DNA from: Bacillota bacterium
Lineage (GTDB): Bacteria > Bacillota > Clostridia > Christensenellales > CAG-138
DNA: 46,046 nt
NCBI GenBank assembly: GCA_023435025.1
Contig: JAEYSE010000029.1
Location: 1 to 46,046 of the forward strand
Reading direction: 5' to 3'
Under the pieces are notes generated by a model that was given only the letters and a program-made list of their open reading frames with translations, was not told the DNA's origin and did no database searches. The first letter of the stretch is position 1; every line of letters begins with the position of its first letter. Positions 1 through 8,201 of this stretch are shown here, piece after piece. The position numbers and the translations under genes are program-made.

Positions 1-1
1 G

Positions 2-100
2 CTGGTGGACGTGAAATCCGGGCACGGCGTGCATTGCGAAAAGCCAATGGAGTTTATCGACATCATGCTGAAGTTTTTAGATACGCTCCCTGCGCAATAG
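2..100 (+). CDS. Alpha/beta hydrolase, C-terminal end (5' end outside window)
   Basis: An open frame runs in from the window edge and ends at a TAG at 98-100, giving 32 residues. It contains SGHGVHCEKP followed by a helix (MEFIDIMLKFLDTL). That is the usual end of an alpha/beta hydrolase: the catalytic His of the triad sits in a G-H-x-x-H-like loop before the last helix, which lies against the core sheet. Substrate cannot be judged from this fragment. It faces the convergent chemotaxis genes. The only terminator-like structure after it is the hairpin at 213-238, which could serve both strands. Confidence 0.6.
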   Translation: MVDVKSGHGVHCEKPMEFIDIMLKFLDTLPAQ

Positions 101-212
101 AGCAATGATAAAAAAGTGCGCTGCGGCGGAGTGTTCCTGTTCGGGAAAGCGGGAATGAGACCTTTCATGCGTCTTTATAGGGAACTTCGCCCGCTGCAGT
201 TTTATACGCAAA

Positions 213-238
213 CGGCGCGCCGGATTTCCGGCGCGCCG
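213..238 (-). terminator. GC-rich hairpin, terminator of the cheW-mcp unit
   Basis: A 12-bp perfect stem (CGGCGCGCCGGA at 213-224 pairing with 227-238) has a TT loop. It lies 37 bp past the stop of the chemoreceptor gene. Read on the minus strand it is followed by GTTTGCGTATAAAA, only a weak U-tract. It may also end the plus-strand gene at 100. Confidence 0.6.
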
Positions 239-274
239 CTTCCTGTTGCCCCGCAAAGCACGGGGTGCGGTTCT

Positions 275-2338
275 TTAATACTTGTCAAACTCAATGGTGA
301 ATTCCGAGGCCAAACTGGGCTGCCCAGTTGCTGCAACAGGCGCCCCTGCGGAAGACGACTGGCCTTGTCCTTTGAGACGGAAGCGTGAAACCAACTGCTG
401 GAGCACAAGCGCCTGGCCGGAAAGCTCTTCGCTCGCGGCAGCGCTCTCTTCAGCGGTGGCAGAGTTATTCTGTACGACGTTGGAAATCTGCTCAATGCCC
501 TGTGTCGTCTGAATTACGGCGGTGGCCTGCGCGTTGGAAGCCGTGGCAATCTCGTTCACCAGGCGGGAAACGCCGTCCGCTTTTTCCACAATCAGGTTCA
601 GGGATTTTTCCGTTGCGCTTACCATATGCGTACCGTTCTGTATCGCCTGAATCGCGTTCTCAATGAGCGCAGTGGTATCTTTCGCTGCCTCTGCGCTCTT
701 GGCTGCGAGGTTTCGTACTTCTTCGGCCACCACGGCAAAACCCTTGCCGGCGATCCCCGCCCGTGCGGCCTCCACCGCCGCGTTGAGCGCGAGGATATTT
801 GTCTGGAACGCGATATCGTCTATGGTCTTAATGATTTTGTCGATCTTGTTGGAGGTCTTCGAAATATCGTCCATCGCCGTAACGAGCTGGGCCATCTGGC
901 GGTTGCCGTTTTCGATTTCCCTGGTGGTGGCGTTGACCATCTTATTCGCTTCCTGCGCGTTCTCGGCGTTCTGTTTGATCTGCATCGAGATTTCGTTGAT
1001 GGTGGCGGAAAGCTCTTCCACGGAGCTTGCCTGCTCGGTGGAGCCCTGGGAAAGCGCCTGCGCGCCGCTCGCCACCTGGCCGGAACCGCTTGCCACCTGC
1101 TCCGAAGCTTGGCTAATCTGCGTCAGCGCGCTGTTAAGGGAAGCGGGGATTTTTTGCATGGACGCCTTGATGGGGGCAAAGTCTCCTTCATAGTCGATCA
1201 GTACGTCCACCGTCATATCGCCATCCGAAATCGCGCTCAGGACATCCGAAATATTTCCGATGTAGCCGGACAGTGTCTCTACCAGTATCCGCGTGGCATT
1301 GGCCAGAACCTTTGTTTCATCGTTTGTTTTTACCTGTGGAACTTCTGTTTTGAGATCTCCGTTTGACAATAGTACAATTCTGTTAACACAACCAATGATA
1401 GGCTTGGTTATGGAATTTGAGAGGATAATAGAGATACCGATTGCAATTAAAATGGAAATTACAATCACAATAGCTGCTATAACAGTTCCATTCATTGTCC
1501 GCTGAATGAACTCATCTCTTACGGCATTTATGCCAATGCTCCACCCGTCCGAATTCGCAATGGGAGCATAAGCGAGGATCTTGTTGCTCCCCCCATAAGT
1601 GTATTCGCCAAATCCGGATTCGCCTTGCACCATCTTTTGTTCTATGGCAGCTAATTTTTCCAGACTTGGGTCAGTTTTAGCCGCTTGAACCGTATTATCT
1701 TTGTTTATGATCAGATCTGTATTTTTATGGGCAATCGTATATCCGTTTTTATCGATGATATACGCACCTCCTGTTGCGCCGACACTTGTATTTTTTATAG
1801 TTTCTATTAAAAAATCTGCATTTAGGCGGAAATAGATGACGGCATCAATGAAGTCAACCTTCTTTATGGGGGCGGAAACGATAACTTCAAGTTCTTGTGT
1901 TACATCATTGTAATACGGCTCGGAAATATAGATATTGCCTTCCTTTGCTTCTAAAAAGTAAGGTTCGCTGTCAACCATTGTATCCGTTGCATAATCCTTG
2001 CCTTGCAAATCTACATATCCGGTGCTGTTGAATCCGTTGCCTGCAACTTCTCTGTTTAAATATGTCAGACGTTGACCTACCGTAACAGTGTTTGAAGTGA
2101 GCGTTTCATTTTTGCTGATTGCCACAATCATGTTCTGTAAGTTGCTGATCTTCTGCGTAATCACATCCGCAGCTATTACCGCTGTTTCAGACAAGGCCTT
2201 GTCAAGCGCTTCCATTGTACCGGTATACGAAATATACATGGTAATCAAGCCAACAGTTAAAAGGGAGACGCAAACCAGGAGTAATACGCTAACAAGTATT
2301 TTTGTCTTTATTGATATTTTAGCCTTCATGATATCCAT
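275..2338 (-). CDS. Methyl-accepting chemotaxis protein with extracellular Cache-type sensor
   Basis: A transmembrane chemoreceptor that would signal through CheW and CheA to bias the flagellar motor. The 687 residues show a first membrane helix at about 14-36, an extracellular region of about 245 residues, a second helix at about 284-306, HAMP, a second HAMP-like segment and a long methyl-accepting coiled coil. The sensor region has the look of a dCache domain, which typically binds small ligands such as amino acids or organic acids. The signalling tip is unmistakable (IAFQTNILALNAAVEAARAG, about residue 503). There is no C-terminal pentapeptide for CheR/CheB docking. The start is supported by AGGGG seven bases upstream of the first ATG; an ATG three codons later is possible. 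It lies 80 bp downstream of cheW on the same strand. The ligand is unknown. Confidence 0.93.
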   Translation of the reverse strand: MDIMKAKISIKTKILVSVLLLVCVSLLTVGLITMYISYTGTMEALDKALSETAVIAADVITQKISNLQNMIVAISKNETLTSNTVTVGQRLTYLNREVAGNGFNSTGYVDLQGKDYATDTMVDSEPYFLEAKEGNIYISEPYYNDVTQELEVIVSAPIKKVDFIDAVIYFRLNADFLIETIKNTSVGATGGAYIIDKNGYTIAHKNTDLIINKDNTVQAAKTDPSLEKLAAIEQKMVQGESGFGEYTYGGSNKILAYAPIANSDGWSIGINAVRDEFIQRTMNGTVIAAIVIVISILIAIGISIILSNSITKPIIGCVNRIVLLSNGDLKTEVPQVKTNDETKVLANATRILVETLSGYIGNISDVLSAISDGDMTVDVLIDYEGDFAPIKASMQKIPASLNSALTQISQASEQVASGSGQVASGAQALSQGSTEQASSVEELSATINEISMQIKQNAENAQEANKMVNATTREIENGNRQMAQLVTAMDDISKTSNKIDKIIKTIDDIAFQTNILALNAAVEAARAGIAGKGFAVVAEEVRNLAAKSAEAAKDTTALIENAIQAIQNGTHMVSATEKSLNLIVEKADGVSRLVNEIATASNAQATAVIQTTQGIEQISNVVQNNSATAEESAAASEELSGQALVLQQLVSRFRLKGQGQSSSAGAPVAATGQPSLASEFTIEFDKY

Positions 2339-2418
2339 TATAAATCCCCTAATAGACAGTATTATTTAGTATTCGTGGTCACAGTAATGGGCAATATGCT
2401 ATTTAGCAAACATTCTGT

Positions 2419-2892
2419 TTATTCGTCTTCTTTTGTCAGCAGCTTTTCAATATCCAGCAGTAGCTTGACCTGTCCGTCTGCCTTGCCAATTCCCTTAATA
2501 TAGCCGCTTGATTTTGTGCTTTCTTCCGGCGGAGGCACGATATCGTTCTGCTCAATGCGAAGCACCTCCGTCACCTGGTCTACAATCAATCCGGCATCGC
2601 GCGTTCCTGTATTCGCAACGATCACGCAGGTGCGGTCCGTGTATTCCTGTGGCTGCTTGCGGAATTTCAGCCGCATGTCGATGACGGGGATGATCTTCCC
2701 TCTCAGATTGATAACCCCTTTGATGTATGAAGGCTGATCCGGCAGGCGTGCAATTGGTTGTATGCCTATAATCTCCTTGACATATCCGATTTCAACACCC
2801 AGTGCCTCGTCGTCCACAAGAAATGTCAAATACCTACCCTGCTGGGTGTCCTCCCATTCTTCTTGTAGAACCTCCCTTGGTGCAACTTCCAT
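2419..2892 (-). CDS. cheW: CheW-like chemotaxis coupling protein
   Basis: A soluble adaptor linking chemoreceptors to the CheA kinase. From the ATG at 2892 it encodes 157 residues. A single CheW fold begins at GRYLTFLVDDEALGVEIGYV and continues through the family motifs YIKGVINLRGKIIPVIDMR and CVIVANTGTRDAGLIVDQV. The frame stays open upstream to 3006, but that stretch contains a strong hairpin (2951-2986) and no CheW homology, so I take the internal start. A GGGAGG lies 13 bases upstream, which is a little far; an ATG at MKMGG is the alternative. The gene is followed by the chemoreceptor after 80 bp with no terminator, so the two probably form an operon. A receptor-coupler pair away from the main che operon usually adds a sensory input. 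Confidence 0.9.
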   Translation of the reverse strand: MEVAPREVLQEEWEDTQQGRYLTFLVDDEALGVEIGYVKEIIGIQPIARLPDQPSYIKGVINLRGKIIPVIDMRLKFRKQPQEYTDRTCVIVANTGTRDAGLIVDQVTEVLRIEQNDIVPPPEESTKSSGYIKGIGKADGQVKLLLDIEKLLTKEDE

Positions 2893-3505
2893 ATAGACCC
2901 ATAGACCTCCCATTTTCATGCGGTTAGATACGGCATTGATAGCATGCAGTCTTGAGGAATCAGGGGCATTCCCCTGACTCCTCAAGAAAACTAAGACTAT
3001 AAGCATGATTTAAAGGCGTGCTTGCTTTATTGCTACACTTTCTTTTACCAACCCTCATTTGTTTTTTGTTATGGCTTTCTGTAAGAAATTACGAACGTTC
3101 GTCAATAGCATGTCTTATATTTCGACAAATATCTCCATGGGCATTACTTGGTTTAGAATGATTATGATATTAAAGTATCTTATGGAAGACGTGGTTTTCA
3201 GACCCCTTGAGTTATGTTTAAACAAACTTAAAATATAGTCGTTTACATTTGCATATTCCCAGTGATTTCGGTATATGATGGCGGGCTGGATATAATTATA
3301 AATAAATCCACTTAATGATATACTTCGTGAAGAACCAAAAGGAATAGTTATGGATTGTTCTGGGATTTAAACAAAAACAAGACAGCGCAAATATCCGTCC
3401 AATGCACGTTGATTTTCGCTAATTGTTGAAATTATTGTGTGCTTCCGGAACCAGAAAGAGGACTCATGCGTTCTATGGGTAAGAACAAGTTAAGGAGGAT
3501 TCCAT
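2893..3505. other. 613-bp divergent intergenic region
   Basis: This AT-rich, non-coding stretch separates the minus-strand cheW from the plus-strand lipoprotein gene. It holds the cheW leader hairpin and a perfect 12-bp palindrome, ACGAACGTTCGT, at 3091-3102. The palindrome is operator-like and resembles a spacerless version of the GAAC..GTTC half-sites of Gram-positive LexA boxes. I could not pick a convincing -35/-10 pair for either direction. Nothing coding was recognised. Confidence 0.5.
2951..2986 (-). other. Strong stem-loop in the cheW leader
   Basis: CTTGAGGAATCAGGGG (2951-2966) pairs with CCCCTGACTCCTCAAG (2971-2986), 15 of 16 positions, around a CATT loop. On the minus strand it lies about 60 bases before the chosen cheW start, so it would fold in the 5' untranslated leader. 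It has no U-tract on that strand. It could be an mRNA stabiliser, an attenuator or the remnant of a small repeat element. Confidence 0.55.
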
Positions 3506-4465
3506 ATGAAGAGGAACCTGTTTTTAACAATGGCGCTCGTCGTCATGCTTTTGATATCGGCCTGCCAGACGCAGATTGTTGTGCCGCCCGCCCCTGCGAC
3601 ACCGGCACCCACCGTGGAAGAAACCCCCACGCCTGCCCCTACGGCAACGCCGATGCCTACGCCGGAAGAAACGCCGACGCCCACGCCTGCGGATACCCCG
3701 GCGCCTACGAAGGCGCCCACACCCAAACCCACGAAGGCGCCAACACCCACGCCCAAGGCGGGTAAAATGGCGCTTACCATGAAGCAGGATACGTATTTTA
3801 CGGACAGCGCGGAAATAAAGGCCACGCTGAAAAACGGAACCAAGTCCATTTATACGTTTGGCGAGGCGTCCTATCTCCAGGTGAAGAGCGGCGGAACATG
3901 GAAGACCGTACCGTTTAAGGATGGCGTCGCATGGATCGAAATCGCCTATATCCTAAACCCCGGCGAATCAAAAGAAGTCAAGCTTTCGCTGGACCTGTTC
4001 GCGGCCCTTAAACCCGGCGTTTACCGTTTGGGCAAGGAAGTTTTTTCTGAAAAGGGCGATAGGGAACAGGTTACGGCGGAGTTTCTCATCAAGGATCGCG
4101 GGACACCGGATTTGTCCGGTCTGAAGCTGACTATGAAAAAAAGCGTGTATTCTCCCGAGAGCTCGCAGGTAAAAGGTCTGCTGCAGAACGGGACGGATTA
4201 TACTCTGACGTTTGGGGAGCCTTCCTACCTCCAACGGAAGGTAGATGGCGCGTGGAAGGACGTCCCGTTTAACGGCGATGTCGCATGGATCGCCATTGCG
4301 TACATTCTGGAACCGGGCGAATCAAAGGAAATCGCGCTGTCGCTTGATCTGTTTTTAGAGCTGGAGGAAGGGACCTACCGGCTGGTTAAGGAAGTCTCCT
4401 GCGATGTTGGAAACGGCCAGACCGTGAACGCCAAAGTAACGGGACAGTTCCGCATTGAAGACTAA
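3506..4465 (+). CDS. Lipoprotein with two Ig-like (Big_14-like) repeats
   Basis: A 319-residue surface lipoprotein. The signal peptide ends in the lipobox LISAC, with Cys20 as the anchor. A Pro/Thr/Ala linker of about 75 residues (multiple TPTP and KAPTP units) would span the wall. Two tandem beta-rich repeats of roughly 105 residues follow (from ALTMKQDTYF and from LKLTMKKSVY). They share the pattern Y-LQ-K-GxWKxVPF, AYILxPGESKEI/V, LSLDLF and G-YRL-KEV, which fits the bacterial immunoglobulin-like Big_14 family. Ribosome binding site AAGGAGGA lies at 3493-3500. It has no enzymatic motif, and it stands alone between a promoter region and two hairpins. Its role is unknown; binding or scaffolding at the cell surface is the natural guess. 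Confidence 0.8.
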   Translation: MKRNLFLTMALVVMLLISACQTQIVVPPAPATPAPTVEETPTPAPTATPMPTPEETPTPTPADTPAPTKAPTPKPTKAPTPTPKAGKMALTMKQDTYFTDSAEIKATLKNGTKSIYTFGEASYLQVKSGGTWKTVPFKDGVAWIEIAYILNPGESKEVKLSLDLFAALKPGVYRLGKEVFSEKGDREQVTAEFLIKDRGTPDLSGLKLTMKKSVYSPESSQVKGLLQNGTDYTLTFGEPSYLQRKVDGAWKDVPFNGDVAWIAIAYILEPGESKEIALSLDLFLELEEGTYRLVKEVSCDVGNGQTVNAKVTGQFRIED

Positions 4466-4619
4466 AGCGGCCTAGAAAAAATCTTGGGGTACGGCATCAA
4501 TCCGCTCCGGCTCCGTGGTTCTAGCCGCCGACGACAGGGGCGGTGGCGGAAGGCCTTGCTGCACAAGACTTTCATGTAGGAACACCCATGCCGTAGGCAA
4601 AGGTTATTCCTGTAATCCT

Positions 4620-4647
4620 CGAAAAAGTGCCGTAAGGCACTTTTTCG
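4620..4647 (+). terminator. Bidirectional terminator hairpin
   Basis: CGAAAAAGTGCC (4620-4631) and GGCACTTTTTCG (4636-4647) form a perfect 12-bp stem with loop GTAA. The stem itself supplies an A-tract and a U-tract on either strand. The outer arms match those of the hairpin at 14477-14502. Confidence 0.8.
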
Positions 4648-4657
4648 GCAAGAAGCT

Positions 4658-4695
4658 GCCCCTCTATCCAACCGGGTTAGAGGGGCATGTTTTTT
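4658..4695. terminator. Terminator hairpin with T6 tract
   Basis: GCCCCTCTA (4658-4666) pairs with TAGAGGGGC (4678-4686), followed on the plus strand by ATGTTTTTT. It lies directly beyond the stop of the convergent VOC gene, so it backs up the preceding terminator for the plus-strand lipoprotein gene. Confidence 0.75.
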
Positions 4696-5080
4696 AAATA
4701 TGATTTAGGATACAAAATGGATGTCCTTCCGGGTCAAACAGCACGGTCCATTGATCGGAATACTGCGTTTCGGCCTTTACGGCGCCGCAGGAAATGGCGT
4801 GGGCAACGGCAAGCTTCATTTCCTCCGCGTTAAAGTCGAGGTGCGCCATCTGCTGCTGTTTTTCCGGCGTTTCCGGCCACACCGGGGGAACATAGAACTC
4901 GTTTTCCTGGAACGCGATTTTTGTTCCGCCGGAAGGGGAGGAAATCGCCGTCCACTCGCCTTCGCGATACGTGTTCTCCCATCCGAGCAATCTGGAATAA
5001 AAATCGGCGAGCAAAGCGACGTTTTTACAATCCAGCACCACCTCGTACAGCTCCATGGTAGGTATTTTACCCTGTTCCAT
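4694..5080 (-). CDS. VOC-family (glyoxalase/bleomycin-resistance fold) protein
   Basis: A small cytoplasmic protein of 128 residues with a single vicinal-oxygen-chelate module: MELYEVVLDCKNVALLADFY opens the fold, GWENTY follows, and it closes with WTVLFDPEGHPFCIL. The D-P-E-G-H-P-F-C ending is typical of the glyoxalase/extradiol dioxygenase superfamily. In standalone members it usually marks an enzyme or binding protein of unknown substrate. The start is set at 5080 because an AAGGAGG (5087-5093) lies six bases before it; the longer frame to 5116 lacks a site. It is followed by terminators and lies upstream of no obvious partner. Confidence 0.85.
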   Translation of the reverse strand: MEQGKIPTMELYEVVLDCKNVALLADFYSRLLGWENTYREGEWTAISSPSGGTKIAFQENEFYVPPVWPETPEKQQQMAHLDFNAEEMKLAVAHAISCGAVKAETQYSDQWTVLFDPEGHPFCILNHI

Positions 5081-5153
5081 AAGGGGCCTCCTTCTGCACA
5101 TATTTACCAAAACCATAACGCGATTTCTTGCAGCCTGAAACAGCGTGTCTTGT

Positions 5154-5891
5154 TTATTTTTGTGTCAGACAGGCGCGTGCAAAGATGGAAAAGTGATCGA
5201 TGCTCCTCTGCATATCAGCTTCGGTGTAAAAAAAATGCCCGGATTCAGGTAAAAGTAATATGGAAGGTGGATTCAATAAACAACGTTCCGCCGTTTGCAG
5301 GGAGTGCGCGCTCACCCATTCATCGTGTTGGGAATGGAGGATTGCAAGGGGGATTTTTAAATCGCACAATCTTCGCCTTGCTTTTGTGCTGAGCGCAACC
5401 AGGTCAAACAGGCGTGGCAGCATCAGCGGCGTGTTCCATAAGGTAATACCCGTTACGCTGCAGAATTTCCGTGCGGTCTGAATGTGGGCGTCTTCCTCGC
5501 CGGAACCCGAGGCATATTTCCAGTTGTTCCGTATACCCGCATAGGAAACGCGCAGGTGTAGGGGAAGAGCAATGGCAAATATGCCATATATCCCGTCTGG
5601 GTTTTCAAGCCCTGCGAGTATACCAAGCAGCCCGCCCATGGAGTGCCCCACCAGCAGCAGACGCTCATATTCATTGCGCAGGCGGCCAAGTTCAGCCCTC
5701 ACATACGCTTTCCAGGCGTCCCTACCGTTATTTATAAACGTGCGGTAGTCGCCGCCATGTCCCGGAAGCAGAAGCGGACAGACCTCAAACCCGCATTCCC
5801 GGGCAACGGGGAACAAAAACGCAAATTGCTGCGGGCTGCCCTGAAATCCGTGCAGGAATACCGCTGCGGCCTGTTTCTTATGATTGCTCAA
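5154..5891 (-). CDS. Alpha/beta hydrolase (esterase/lipase type)
   Basis: A 245-residue cytoplasmic hydrolase. HGFQGSPQQF near residue 14 forms the oxyanion region, and GHSMGG carries the nucleophile Ser84. HDEW supplies the likely Asp190 and ESGHFFY the His219, so the triad is complete. The size and the PGHGGD motif resemble carboxylesterase/monoacylglycerol-lipase-like proteins. There is no signal peptide. Translation starts with TTG at 5891, preceded by GAGGAAAG at a five-base distance; no ATG lies in frame nearby. It is 73 bp upstream of the VOC gene in the same direction and may be co-transcribed with it. The substrate is not predictable. Confidence 0.85.
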   Translation of the reverse strand: MSNHKKQAAAVFLHGFQGSPQQFAFLFPVARECGFEVCPLLLPGHGGDYRTFINNGRDAWKAYVRAELGRLRNEYERLLLVGHSMGGLLGILAGLENPDGIYGIFAIALPLHLRVSYAGIRNNWKYASGSGEEDAHIQTARKFCSVTGITLWNTPLMLPRLFDLVALSTKARRRLCDLKIPLAILHSQHDEWVSAHSLQTAERCLLNPPSILLLPESGHFFYTEADMQRSIDHFSIFARACLTQK

Positions 5892-6206
5892 TAGGCTTTC
5901 CTCACTAATAAGTACTTGCGGTTAAAATAATTTTTGGGAACGCCGCCGGTTTCTCGTTTTTCTAGCCATGCGGTCCCACCTTTCGGAGATAACAGTATCA
6001 TAAGCCGACGATGTTAGCCCGTCAAGCCGCGCGCCATAAGGTATAACCATATTCCGAGAACGATACCCAGCAATTCAAAAAAAGCTCCATGAAATGCATT
6101 TCCATATATCGGTTTCTTAGAGAAGAAATTCTAATAGAAATGGCGATTGTTGATTTCGATATATTGCGGAAAAGGTCAAATGCCGGATTATACCGAACCA
6201 ATATAC

Positions 6207-6218
6207 GAAACCGATTTC
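6207..6218. promoter_or_regulatory. Putative LacI-family operator O2
   Basis: An exact copy of GAAACCGATTTC, 168 bp (16 helical turns) upstream of O1. This spacing would permit DNA looping between two repressor dimers. Confidence 0.5.
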
Positions 6219-6331
6219 CGAAAGGGCGTTTGTAGGTTGGCAAACAGTTCCTTGCGATGCAAAAACACCAAGATTGATATGATGAATCCATGCGGATGCC
6301 AATCTGCAAAGAGAAATTCGAAAAAAAGCAC

Positions 6332-6361
6332 TTGCGCTCTCAATTGCGGTGATGATATAAT
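6332..6361 (+). promoter_or_regulatory. Sigma-A-type promoter of the xyloside operon
   Basis: TTGCGC (6332-6337), an 18-base spacer and a perfect TATAAT (6356-6361). Transcription would start near 6368, seven bases before the operator at 6375. Confidence 0.65.
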
Positions 6362-6374
6362 GCAGTCATAAAAG

Positions 6375-6386
6375 GAAACCGATTTC
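6375..6386. promoter_or_regulatory. Putative LacI-family operator O1
   Basis: GAAACCGATTTC is a near-palindrome centred on a CG, as LacI-family sites usually are. It sits just after the predicted transcription start, where a bound repressor would block the polymerase. The same 12-mer occurs at 6207-6218, and with one change at 11606-11617 in front of the adjacent lacI-type gene. Confidence 0.6.
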
Positions 6387-6594
6387 TAGAATATTTCTTC
6401 ATTTGTCATTTTTCCAGATAACATGAGTCAAAATTGAATTCTGCTCGCGGTTCTTCTATCCAAAAGAAACAAGGTTTCGTACAAAGCGGTACGCAGTTTG
6501 GTCGATGAACCAAACCTCATATACCTGTTTGGCATCTCCAAAATCCAAGGTCAGTATCTAGACTCCACAAAAAACAGAAAAGGAAGGAACAGTC

Positions 6595-8073
6595 ATGAAG
6601 AAGATCATTGCAGTTTTAATGGCCTGCCTTATGCTCTTGGGGCTGCTGGTTGGCTGCACGCCGACGGCTCCCACAGAAAACGCAACGCCCGAATCCCCTG
6701 CAACCGCGCCGGAATCCCCCGCTTCCCCCGACGCCCCCGCAGAGCCTGCAGAAGCGGCTCCGCTCACCGGCAAACTCGTCATTTGGTCGTTCACCAATGA
6801 ATTAAAGACGTTTGCGACCGCGTTCAAGGAAAAGAACCCCGGCGTTGAAGTCGAATATACGATGGTTCCCATGACCAACGGCGAGTTCCAGACCAAGATC
6901 CAGGCTGCCATCACCAGCGGTGAGGTTCCCGATGCCATCGCTTTGGAAGCATCTTTCGTGAAGTCCTATGTAGAGAGCGACTTCCTGATGGACCTCAATG
7001 ACCTGCTGCCCATCGCGAAGGAAATGGGTACCTACCAGTCCACCATCGACGTCGGTACGTTCGACGGCGTGACGAAGGCCTTCTCCTATCAGGCCACGCC
7101 GGGCGCGCTGTTCTATCGCCGCAGCCTCGCCAAAGAATACTTTGGCACCGACGATCCCGCGCAGATGCAGACAATCCTTTCCGATATGACCAAGTTCACG
7201 GATGCTGCCAAGGTCGTCCATGACAAATCGGCCGGCAACACCTACATGGTCTGCTCGCCCATGGATTTTGCCAAGATCTATTATCCCAACCGTGCGCAGC
7301 CCTGGGATGTGGACGGCAAGTTTGTAATCGACCCGAGCATTGATGAGCTCTTCGAAGTCGCCAAAACCTTCCGTCAGAACGGCTATGAGGCACAGGCTGT
7401 GCAGTGGCAGGAAGGCTGGTTCGCCGGCATGAACGACTCGCTCGTCGACGCGAACGGCAACCCGAAGCAGGTATTCTGCTACTTCCTCCCCACCTGGGGT
7501 CTGCCCTATGTGCTTGCGCCCAACGCCAAGCCCAGGGAAGCGGATGGCGTGACCACCGGTAAAGACACCGCGGGCGACTGGGCCTGCATCACCGGCCCCA
7601 TGCCCTATCAGTGGGGCGGCACCTGGGTCGGCGCCATGAAGGACGCCGCGAACCCCGAACTCGCCAAGGAATTCGTCAAGTTCGTAGCGCTCAATGAAGA
7701 GACCCTCAAGAACTGGGCATTGGGCACTTATACGAACGAATATCTCAAGGCAATCGATCCCGAGGTTGGCGATGAGCTAGCCCAGGCTCCGGGCGACTTC
7801 GTATCCAGCCAGAAGGTTGTTGAGGAGATCATGCCGCAGTTTGACAGCTCCGAAACCAGCAAGTTCCTCAACGGCCAGAATGCCTACAACGGCTTTGCCC
7901 AAGCCGCGCCCGCTGTAAGCGCGAAGCTGATGCAGGGCATTGACGACGCGGTAGACCGCGCGCTGGTCGACGTTCTTACCAACTATGCGGCTGGCAACAT
8001 GACCAAGGAAGAGGCAATGCAAGCGTTCAAAGATGCCGTCAAGAACGTATTGCCTGACCTGATTGTTGAATAA
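6595..8073 (+). CDS. Sugar ABC transporter substrate-binding lipoprotein
   Basis: A 492-residue extracellular solute-binding protein of family 1 (MalE-like). The signal peptide ends at the lipobox LVGC with Cys21 as the lipid anchor, followed by a Pro/Ala/Glu-rich linker to about residue 60. The mature domain starts at GKLVIWSFTNELKTF, a standard opening for oligosaccharide binders, and continues through PDAIALEASFVKSYV and GPMPYQWGGTWVGAM. The ribosome binding site is AAAGGAAGGAAC. The two permeases and the GH43 beta-xylosidase that follow point to xylo-oligosaccharides or arabinoxylan fragments as ligand. No ATPase gene accompanies it; such transporters often share an MsmK/UgpC-type ATPase encoded elsewhere. 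Confidence 0.92.
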   Translation: MKKIIAVLMACLMLLGLLVGCTPTAPTENATPESPATAPESPASPDAPAEPAEAAPLTGKLVIWSFTNELKTFATAFKEKNPGVEVEYTMVPMTNGEFQTKIQAAITSGEVPDAIALEASFVKSYVESDFLMDLNDLLPIAKEMGTYQSTIDVGTFDGVTKAFSYQATPGALFYRRSLAKEYFGTDDPAQMQTILSDMTKFTDAAKVVHDKSAGNTYMVCSPMDFAKIYYPNRAQPWDVDGKFVIDPSIDELFEVAKTFRQNGYEAQAVQWQEGWFAGMNDSLVDANGNPKQVFCYFLPTWGLPYVLAPNAKPREADGVTTGKDTAGDWACITGPMPYQWGGTWVGAMKDAANPELAKEFVKFVALNEETLKNWALGTYTNEYLKAIDPEVGDELAQAPGDFVSSQKVVEEIMPQFDSSETSKFLNGQNAYNGFAQAAPAVSAKLMQGIDDAVDRALVDVLTNYAAGNMTKEEAMQAFKDAVKNVLPDLIVE

Positions 8074-8108
8074 GGCATAGCTTACGCAACATTCGTCCTC
8101 CTACGGAA

Positions 8109-8140
8109 GTCTGCGGCATAGCGGTGCTGTGCCGCAGGCT
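8109..8140 (+). other. Intercistronic hairpin after the binding-protein gene
   Basis: CTGCGGCA (8111-8118) pairs with TGCCGCAG (8130-8137), extended by AG/CT pairs across single bulges, around an 11-base loop. It lies between the binding protein and the first permease with no real U-tract. That position typically stabilises or partly terminates the message, so that the binding protein is made in excess of the permeases. Confidence 0.6.
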
Positions 8141-8201
8141 TTCCCAATAAAGCGCGATATTCGTAGTCAGCTCCCTATATGGAAAAAGAGGAGGTATTCG
8201 C

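Larger units (their letters stand above)
5892..6594. promoter_or_regulatory. 703-bp control region of the xyloside operon
   Basis: No convincing gene lies here; short frames on both strands lack ribosome binding sites. The region holds two exact copies of GAAACCGATTTC (6207-6218 and 6375-6386) and a degenerate one in opposite orientation (ATATCGGTTTC, 6106-6116). It also has a good plus-strand promoter (6332-6361). The leader from about 6368 to the first gene is roughly 225 bases. Confidence 0.65.

Noticed and set aside
626..1366. Long plus-strand open frames (626-1366, 663-1193) opposite the chemoreceptor gene
   Set aside because: They are antisense shadows of a GC-biased coding region; no ribosome binding site and low-complexity Arg/Leu-rich translations.
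2951..2986. Hairpin as the end of an IS200/IS605-type or other mobile element
   Set aside because: No transposase gene, target duplication or second copy is visible in the window.
3590..3760. Short tandem ACC-CCN-rich repeats that look like a repeat array
   Set aside because: They encode the Pro/Thr linker of the lipoprotein in frame; the units are irregular, with no spacers, so this is neither CRISPR nor a satellite.
6022..6309. Minus-strand frames of 95 and 61 residues in the xyloside control region
   Set aside because: No ribosome binding site, no known motif, and they overlap operator sequences.
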